DNA of 64,000 nt, taken from positions 45,202,875 through 45,266,874 of the forward strand of contig CM026561.1 in NCBI GenBank assembly GCA_015143295.1, written 5' to 3'. The translations under genes and the position numbers were made by a program. The notes under the pieces were generated by a model. That model saw nothing but the letters and a program-made list of their open reading frames with translations, had not been told where the DNA came from and made no database searches. The stretch's first letter is position 1, and each line of letters opens with the position of its first letter. This DNA is from Tetracentron sinense. Its lineage: Eukaryota > Streptophyta > Magnoliopsida > Trochodendrales > Trochodendraceae. Positions 56,638 through 64,000 of this stretch are shown here, piece after piece.

Positions 56638-59600
56638 CTAAAGGGACTGAATAAGACCCGAATGCTGAATATCACACCCATAATTAGCTAAAAAATCTGC
56701 AACCTGATTTGCTTCTCTATAAATGTCATTAAAAGAAGAGCAAATACTATTTATTCTTTTAATTTTTTGATTCCAATACCAAGCAGACCAAGGGTGTTGG
56801 CATTTTCCATTCCAAGCTTCTACAAGGGTTTTAGAATCTGATTCTACCTCTATCTGAATATAACCCATAGAAAGACATAGAGTGATGCCATCAAGAAGAG
56901 CTCTGGTCTCGGCAATATAGCTGGTAGTATGGTCATAAAAAGAGAAGAAACAAGCTAACATATCCCTATGATGATTTCTAATAATTCCTCCTCGACTAGC
57001 TAAACCGGGATTACCTCTAGAAGCTCCATCCACGTTTAGCTTTAGGGTACCTTGAAGAGGCCGGATCCATTTTGTAAGAGAGATATATTTTCTAACTTTA
57101 GGAGAAGAAGACATAATGCCAAAAGGAGAAAGGTCCAGTCTTCTTTTAGAAGGAATTTTCCCCAGATCCGCTAGCCAAGCTTTGATTTGAGCAATAATAA
57201 TGTCCGAAGTCTTCCTTATATTCTTGAATCTTCTCGAGCATCTCTCCTTCCAAATTTCCCATATGATAAGAAGAGGAAGCAAATTGAAAATATCATTATG
57301 ATTCCTCTCATAGGCTCTGAACCATCTCATAAGAAGGCATTGAATGGAGTCACTGGGCTGGAGAACAATGGAGCAATACCTAGCAAAATATCTCCAAATT
57401 CTAGCTGCAAAATCACTTTGATAAAGAAGGTGAGATAATGTTTCAATATTACCAATATTACAACAAGAGCATCGACTGACTAAAGGAATTCCTAGAGATT
57501 GAACCATATTATCAGTCAAAATAGCACTATACATTACCTTCCAGCCAAAGATTTTAATTTTTATTGGAATATTAGAATTCCATATATTCTTACTCCAATC
57601 CTTACGAGCATTATGGATTCTAATAGAATCCCAAACAGATTTTACTGTAAACTTACCATTCAAACTGGGATTCCAAATAAACTTATCCTCAGAGTCAGAA
57701 GTAAAATAACCTACAGCTCGAATATCTATCTTCAGGTGATCAGGCATATAATCATTAACAAGATAAAAGTCCTAGTTTCCATTAGAATCAAGCATATCTG
57801 AAATAAAAGGAAAAGACTGAGGGGAAGAAATAGCATTATCAATTAGAGGAACCTTTCCAAAACAACAATCTAACCAGAAATTTATCTTATTGCCATTTCC
57901 AATTAGAGCAGTTGATTTGTATATCACCTCTTTACACGTTTGACTAATTTTTATCCAGGTTTTTGAAGCATTAGGACTATAAGAGGCATGCCATATATGA
58001 TTAAATTGATATTTCTTCCTGAAAAAGTTTGACCAAAGGTTATTCGATTGGTAAAGGTTCCAAACTTGTTTCATTCTAAGAGCATTAAAAAACTCATTCA
58101 TATTACGGATACCAAGACCCCCTTCCAACTTGGGAAGGGAAGTATTCCAATTAATCCAGTAACGTTTTCTAACCTCATTTGTATTATTCCAAAAAAAATT
58201 TACCATAATTTTGTCAATTTGAGAAGTAATCCCTTTTGGCACATAAATGCCAACTAGAAGATAGGTGGGCATGGAAGATAGGACATGTTTAATCAGAGTA
58301 AGGCGACCACCTGACGATAAGAGTTTTGCCTTCCACCCTTCCACCTTATAAGAGATTTTATCAATAAGAGAGTTAAAGTAGATCTTTTTAAGGCGGCCTT
58401 TATGAAGAGGGATTCCTAGATAAATAAAAGGAAATTTTTTCCTAGGGATTCCCACCCAATTAGAAATATTATCAAGTCTCATTCTATTCATCTTATCAGA
58501 ACAATAGAAAGAACTTTTAGATCTATTTATTAGTTGACCTGAAGCTTTCTCATAGTTTGAAATGAAATTAAAAATTTTCTTTATATTCTGCTTTCTACCA
58601 TTACAAAAAATAAGAGTATGATCAACAAATAGAATGTGAGAAATAGGAGTACCATACCTTCTCAATTTATAAGTAGAAGAAAGGTTTTGAGATATGTTTT
58701 TGAGACCCCTACTAAGAGCTTTTTCTGCAATAATGAAAAGAGCTGGGGACAAAGGATCACCTTGACGAAGACCCCTCGAACTCTAAAAAAAACCTTGAAG
58801 TTGCCCACTAATAAGAATAGAGAAAGATTGGTTATTCAGACAACCTCGAATCAATCTGATAAATTCCTCTTTAAAACCCATCTTTTGTAAAACAGAAAAA
58901 ATAAAAGTTCATTCCATTCTATCATAGGCTTTAGACATATCAAGTTTAAAAATAATATTACCTCCCAGAGTTTTCCTATCAATGTCTTGCACCATTTCCT
59001 GAGCTATGCTAACATTTTCTAGAATATTCCTTCCTTTAACAAAGGCACTTTGCTCATCAGAAATAATGTTAGGAAGTAATAATCCAATCCGATCAGCCAA
59101 AATACGAGATATGATCTTATAAAGAAAATTGCAAAGACTAATAGGTCTAAAATCCCAAAAAGACACATAAGAACATTTAGGGATTAGAGTTATAGCAGTT
59201 GCATTTATAGCTCTAGGAATTTTAGTAATCACAGAAAAGAAGTTAATAGCATGAAATAAATCCTCCTGAATAATTTTCCAGCAAGAATGAAAAAAATGAC
59301 CAGAAAATCATCAGGACCAAGCGCACTATCTGCTGACATACTAAACACAACTTTTTTATTTCTTCTATAAAGGGAGAAGAAGATATGGAGATATTTTGAT
59401 CCTCAGAAATAATATAAGGAATATGATGCAAAATATTATTATCATGAATAGCATTATCAGAAGAGAGCAATTTTTGGAAAAAATTAATCGCTTCATTACC
59501 AATATCTTCCTGAGATTCTAGCCAATTTCCTTGATCATCTTGGATTCTAGATATGCAATTACGACTCCTTCTAGATTTTGTGACCATATGAAAAAACTTT

Positions 59601-60681
59601 GTATTATTGTCATCTTCTTTGAGCCATTGAATTTTGGATTTCTGTCTCCAGAATATTTCTTCATAAAGAAGAAAAGACTGCAATTCATCTTTAAGGTTAG
59701 ACAATGAAGTATTTTTCACATTGTCCCAAGATCTTTGAATATCCTCTTCCAACTCAGAAATTTTACTTTCAAGAGAGTTAATTTTTTGGAAAATATTACC
59801 AAATACATCTCTATTCTAGATTTTCAAAGATTTTTTAAGCCTTTTAAGTCTAAGGAAAAAAGAGATGAGAGGATTAGCTAAAATTGGATGCCCCCATGAT
59901 TCAGAAATAATTCTAAAAAAATCCGGATGATTAATCCACATTTGCTGAAATTTGAAGAAGAGGGCCTTCTGGTTTGATTATTACCAAATTCTAATAAAAT
60001 AAGAGCATGATCTGAAGCAATTCTAGGAAGATGTTTAGCTGAAGAGATATTGAAATTATTATTCCAATCAGAATTAAACAGAATACGATCAAGACGGGCA
60101 TAAATACGATGGATACCTACCTGATTGTTGCACAAAGTAAATTTATTGCCAGCAAAGCCCATATCCATCAGACCTAACTCGTTAATCATATTATTAAAAT
60201 CTTCCATAGAATCGAGATTAACATCTCTGCCACCCAATTTTTCATCAGAAGCAGAAATGGCATTGAAATCGCCACCTATAAAGAAAGGACCTGAAAAAGC
60301 AATAAAAGCAGCACAAAGGTCTTCCCAAATGGATAATCTTTCCATTCTAGTACATTTGGCATAGATGAAAGCACATATTATAGTGTTAAATTCTACTGAA
60401 GAAATATCAACAATAAGCATTTGATCAGCAGATGAAACATAATTGACTTGAAGATGATTCTTCCAGAACAACCAAATCTTAGAATGAGAATTTCGAACAT
60501 CTAAATAAGAATCCATACCAATAAACTTGCAAACTTCAGGAAGGATATCCAATTTATTTTTTGGTTCTATAATAGCCGAAAAAACAATATGGTTAAAATT
60601 TATTAATTGTTTTAATCTAGTTTTCGAGATGAGATTAATACCCCTAATATTCCAAATGAGAAAATTATTCATTAATAACAT
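56638..60681 (-). pseudogene. LINE ORF2: endonuclease, RT, RNase H
   Basis: The APE-type endonuclease starts MNNFLIWNIRGI and has IEPKN, GGDFNAIS, RLDRILFN and ASDHALILLEF, the catalytic signatures of the EEP fold (60681-59940). A linker (IQWLKEDDNNTKFFH) precedes RT (58900-59290): RPISLCNFLYKIISRILADR, DEQSAFVKGRNI, FKLDMSKAYDR, RGLRQGDPLSP, then HILFVDHTLIF at ~58620 where the family has F/Y-A-D-D, so the second catalytic Asp is His. The zf-RVT part and RNase H follow (KLNVDGASRGNPG, ETRALLDGI, ESDSKTLVEAWNG, REANQVADFLA). Breaks lie near 59880, 59290, 58910, 58780 (stop) and 57770. It would nick target DNA and copy LINE RNA. Confidence 0.93.
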
Positions 60682-61204
60682 TATTGGGGTTGTTAACCAA
60701 ACAAAGGATCGCTGATCTAGCCCGAGTAATTCTATTAGTAGAAATCTTAACTTTGTTTCCTTTAGATTTATACTTTCCTGTTCTATCTTGATAAGATGAA
60801 AAGAGGTCAGAATCGAGAAGTCTTTGAGAGAATTTTTTCCCATCCTCCTTGAAGTATTCAATATCATTTAATAACCATGGATTAATGGTAGAATGATATT
60901 CAAAGGTTTTGAGAATTTTCAAACAAGATATTACTGATATTCGAACACTTTTTAGATATGGGATTATCTTCTAGAGTGTTTAATAGTTTTTCTCACATAC
61001 GATACTACAGATATTGATTGGAGGAAGCATTATGCTTCTTGTTTGTAGTTTCTAAAAGACCTTTAAGTTTTGATTTAGTAAGAATACTTCTATTATTTAT
61101 CAAAGAACCATCTTTTAAATTTTCATCCAAAATATAGGGTTTGTAACAATTCGAAAAAGTTGCAGTCTGTGCTTGCATCAGGCTGCTATTTTCCTCACGC
61201 AAAT

Positions 61205-62406
61205 CGGCATCTTTCTTGTTAGATTATGAGATTTTATTTGCATCATAATTGAGTTCGTTTATCAGGTTGTAAGATGAATCTAAATCAAGCAAAATAAGTT
61301 CTTTAGGATGAGGTGAAATTGACTTACCTGTTGTAGAGAGAGAACCGAGGTCTATAGAATGTTTAGAAGGGATTTCAGTGCCTCGCTCACCTGTAGCCGC
61401 TGCCCCATTAATGGTATTCTGGTTTTCTGATCTAAGGACAAGATCAGAGGTTTCTTTTTTATTCAAATCTTGTTGATATATTTGTAAGGATGGCTCTGAA
61501 ACGTTAATCTCTCCAGGGTTTGGTTTTGCTGGGAATTGTTTCACCACCCATTGTTTGGTGGTGAGCTTTTGCATTCCCTCTTCAGCATCTTTGCAAGCAT
61601 CAACTACAAATTCTTTTCGATCTGGTACTTTAGATCTAGGGTTAGATCTATTTCTTATACCTGCTACACATGAAGAGTCCTCATAATTGCTTGCAATATT
61701 TGAACTTTTTTTCATATTCCACTGTTTGCCAACGACCATGAGTCCCCAGCCCCAACAAAAATCTGTTCGGGTTTAGTTTGAGCAGATCCATCTCGATGCA
61801 GATTCTTGCTGCACTTGGTCTGGACAAAGTTGTCGTGGCTCCATCAATTTTCAGCACCCTCCCAAAAATACTACCAATTGATTGTAGGGCTGAATCATTG
61901 AATAGATGTAAGGGAAGATTAGGGAAGCAAACCTAGACCGGAACGATGGAAGATTCAATTCCGGAGATGAAAGATGGAGTCCATTTAAAGAATCGAAACA
62001 AAAAACCTTTGATATATACTACCTCTTTGATCCATATCATTAGAAAATCATTCTCTGAGGTAAAACGAAACAAAAGATGTCTTGAATCTAAAATACCAAC
62101 TGTAAAATCCATTCGAAGCCCCTCAGATTTCTTCATGTGAGACTTGATATCATCAAGGGAGGGACGACCATATGAGCACTTAGCCACAAGAGATAGAGCA
62201 TGCGGTTTAACTAAGGCTGTATTTTCTTCCTCCAAAAAAAATATTGGAGGCTCTCCCTTAAAAGAAGAAGGTATTTTGAGGGGAATAAAAGAAGAAGAAG
62301 ATTTGGATGGAGGTCTACCTACTATTTCCTTAAAGGAGAAGGGAGGGTTAAGCGGCCGACAAGAGGAGTCCCCTTCCTTGCCACCGGCAACCCTAGGGTT
62401 TTCCAT
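61205..62406 (-). pseudogene. LINE ORF1 (DUF4283-like)
   Basis: Starts MENPRVAGGKEGDSSCRPLNPPF, with a DUF4283-type region (CSYGRPSLDDIKSHMKKSE, DSRHLLFRFTSENDF, VVYIKGFLFRFFKWTP, and in the gap LPLHLFNDSALQSIGSIFGRVLKIDGAT, RPSAARICIEMDLLK). The zinc-finger part that should follow WQTVEYE is frameshifted near 61735, so the Cys/His pattern is lost. The C-terminal ~170 residues are low-complexity and polar. ORF1 proteins bind LINE RNA. Stops lie near 61930. Confidence 0.82.
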
Positions 62407-63047
62407 GAAACCCTAGCAAATTTCCTCCAAAGTATGCTAACATGCACCTAAAAACTAAATTTGCTAACTTGCACCTCCAGAGCAAAAATTCCTACTTGAT
62501 CATCCATCCACATACATTCCCATCCTCCATTTGTACACAATTCAACAACCATATAAAACAATAAATCCATCCACCTACATTCCCATCCTCCATTTACTCC
62601 ATTCTTAGAGCTAAACATCATCAATTTCATAAGAAAACTTCATATTATATTCATAGTCATACCTATTCATAATAACCTATAATCCTCATATTATTATCCA
62701 TAATCTTATCAATAATCCATCATTTCTAACTTAAACCATCTTAAACATACATAAGTTCATAATAGAAGTGAGTTGGATAGTATATCGACTTTTGGGATCG
62801 TTCTTTCGATCCAAAACGCTCCCAAGAAGGTTTGATGTTGATTTTCAAGCTTTCCTTGTAATATCCAAGAAATCTCCTTCCTCTCCAAGCAATCTCTTCT
62901 TTAGAACCTTAGGTTTTATCTTCCCTCTTTGCCAAATTAGGTTTAGGAAAGTTAGAACCCTAAAACCCTCGAAATAGAACCTCTATTTATAGCCTAGGGG
63001 TTTAAATCCCTGATTTTCGTAACTTTTTAAAAATTCTTGTCCGTGAC

Positions 63048-63244
63048 TGCGATCGATCGCACATACACTGCGATCGATCATAACCTCTATTGCAATTGAT
63101 CGCACCTAACGGTGATCCGTCGTATTCTACCCAGAAAATTTTCCAGGTAATTGACTGAGTGCGATCGATCGTACACCGAATAGAGATTTCCCTAGTTTTT
63201 CACACTGAGTGTAATCGATTGTAGGTCTCCTGTGATTGATCACA
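63048..63244 (-). promoter_or_regulatory. phased palindrome array, 5' LTR D
   Basis: Units at 63048, 63069, 63091, 63111, 63160, 63210 and 63231 (steps 21, 22, 20, 49, 50, 21). The first is 56 bp from the TATA on the minus strand, the same as in the 3' LTR. Confidence 0.9.
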
Positions 63245-63395
63245 TGCTCTTTTTTTCCAAAATTTCCAACACTTAAGTCTTTTAAACCCTCTACACCGCT
63301 TAGCCATAATCATGACATACATAATAATATAACAAAAGACCAAACTACCCTTATTAATTCTATTAAAGGTATGAAAGAAAGTTTGGTTCTCTACA

Positions 63396-63579
63396 GTCCA
63401 CTTCTGACGGTCTACTTTTGTTGAACTCGTTTATACTTGGAATACAGTTTAGAGTTGTGTTATAAAAGAAATTTTAGCTTCCACTTTTTGTATGCCCTTT
63501 ATGTTCTTGCAAGATGGTTTGATGCTTAAGTCACGAGCCAAAGTCTCCAAAACTTTTAGGGGGATTTTGGGTCGCGACA
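63396..63579 (+). repeat. 5' LTR of element C, right part
   Basis: Continues the LTR broken at 28976 and ends GGGGGATTTTGGGTCGCGACA, immediately followed by a primer site, which identifies it as an LTR end on the plus strand. It matches the ends of solo LTR 38487 and LTR A. Confidence 0.82.
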
Positions 63580-63583
63580 GAGT

Positions 63584-63600
63584 TGGTATCTGATCTGAGC
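63584..63600 (+). promoter_or_regulatory. altered primer-binding site of element C
   Basis: TGGTATCTGATCTGAGC: the usual TGGTATC...GAGC with extra bases in the middle (TGGTATCAGAGC expected). Confidence 0.75.
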
Positions 63601-63862
63601 AAAGGCATTAGGTCTATATGGGGAGTCATATTCCAATTATAGACTAATCACTTACTCTTAGTCTTAAACCAGTTGATGCCTCAACCGAATTTAGTGTCTT
63701 TCGCTAGGAACACCTCAGTTGTATGCTTATACTATTGGGTGTATACTTCGATGTATTATTATACAATTCTATAAGCACGTCATGCTAATTGAATTGCTAT
63801 GTTTAAGGAACTTGGTTTTCCAAGTTAGACTCATGGTTTATTATTGTTCTCAGGATCTGATC

Positions 63863-64000
63863 ATGAGATGCGGTAACAGGAGTCGAGGTTACCAAACTAG
63901 AGGAAGTGGAGGGGAAACTCCATTGGGTGATGAGCAGCCCGACCTCACACAAGTCTTGCTGTCTATAGCAGAGACCATGGCTATGCTTACAGCCAGATCG
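63863..64000 (+). CDS. gag N-terminus of element C (runs off window)
   Basis: ATG opens MRCGNRSRGYQTRGSGGE, then QPDLTQVLLSIAETMAMLTARS, matching the gag start of elements A, B and E (MRRGxRGYQ, ILETIATTI). The 46 codons in view are open to the window edge. Whether the rest is intact cannot be seen. Confidence 0.75.
   Translation, partial: MRCGNRSRGYQTRGSGGETPLGDEQPDLTQVLLSIAETMAMLTARS

Larger units (their letters stand above)
56435..62501 (-). mobile_element. L1-type LINE, near full length, 17-bp TSD
   Basis: ATCCATCCACATACATT occurs at 56418-56434 and 62502-62518, a 17-bp target-site duplication typical of LINE insertion. Within it, on the minus strand: a short 5' UTR, ORF1, then ORF2 with endonuclease, RT, zinc-RVT and RNase H. 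The 3' end lacks a plain poly(A): on the element strand it ends in a C15 run (G15 at 56468-56482 on plus) and TTTTTTTTTCTTTTCTTA. Frameshifts disable both ORFs. Confidence 0.93.
28977..63395 (-). mobile_element. Ty3/gypsy chromovirus D, split by five insertions
   Basis: Minus-strand element whose 5' LTR (55210-63395) and 3' LTR (28977-33055) flank gag, PR, RT, RH, INT and chromodomain blocks scattered over 22 kb. Between the blocks lie a partial LTR (34172-36875), a solo LTR (38487-40913) and chromovirus E (41262-53420). Both LTRs are also interrupted, by a copia-like solo LTR and a LINE. The whole sits in the 5' LTR of element C. The five flanking bases are ATGTC at the left and GTCCA at the right, so a clean TSD is not visible. 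Removing the insertions gives an ordinary ~9-kb chromovirus order. Confidence 0.93.
55210..63395 (-). repeat. 5' LTR of element D, interrupted by a LINE
   Basis: Minus-strand LTR from TGTAGAGAACC (63395) to GGGGTCGTTACA (55210); LTR sequence is 55210-56434 and 62519-63395 with the LINE between. Contains TATA (TATTTATA on plus, 62984-62991) and palindrome array. Confidence 0.92.

Overview
The window is plant nuclear DNA, most likely from a eudicot. The evidence is a three-exon NAC transcription-factor gene with GT-AG introns, LTR retrotransposons primed by initiator-Met tRNA (TGGTATCAGAGC), a plant-type L1 LINE with DUF4283-like ORF1 and a C-terminal RNase H, a CACTA-like transposon end, and AT-rich intergenic DNA. 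Only one intact host gene was found, NAC on the minus strand at 20791-22663. Almost everything else is transposable elements, and all of their coding parts are broken by stops, frameshifts or insertions.

Layout. 1-6680: minus-strand Ty3/gypsy chromovirus A, whose 3' part lies off the left edge. 7277-18896: plus-strand chromovirus B with both LTRs and a perfect ACTTT target-site duplication, but no PBS; its gag carries a probable solo LTR (10650-12150). 18902-27136: the only low-copy-looking stretch. It holds a CACTA-like end, a small USE/TATA-containing repeat, the NAC gene and its G-box-rich upstream region, long inverted repeats and an L1 RNase H remnant. 27137-64000: a deep nest. The L1 remnant is hit by a plus-strand LTR element C. 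Its 5' LTR is split into 27137-28976 and 63396-63579 by the 34-kb minus-strand chromovirus D (28977-63395). D is in turn hit by a copia-like solo LTR (29012-31136), a partial LTR (34172-36875), a solo LTR (38487-40913), chromovirus E (41262-53420, itself carrying solo LTR 44404-47017) and a 6-kb L1 LINE (56435-62501, 17-bp TSD).

The most interesting signal is not a gene. Nearly every LTR here, across several families and both orientations, has a cluster of 4-9 degenerate palindromes of 10-16 bp just upstream of its TATA box. The palindromes are spaced 20-22 bp apart (two helical turns), with occasional 48-54-bp gaps. The last palindrome centre lies about 63 bp from the TATA box in seven LTRs. 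The palindrome sequence differs between families (TGCGATCGATCGCA, ACCGATCGATCGGT, TTCGAA-centred, GGTCGACC-centred, CTACGAACGATCGTAG), but the geometry is kept. This looks like an uncharacterised modular promoter architecture of plant LTR retrotransposons.

The chromoviruses share one gene order: gag with CCHC knuckle(s), protease, reverse transcriptase, RNase H, integrase, chromodomain, then polypurine tract and 3' LTR. The chromodomain at the C-terminus and the Met-tRNA primer point to the Tekay/Del-like branch of plant chromoviruses. All calls were made by eye, without database searches.
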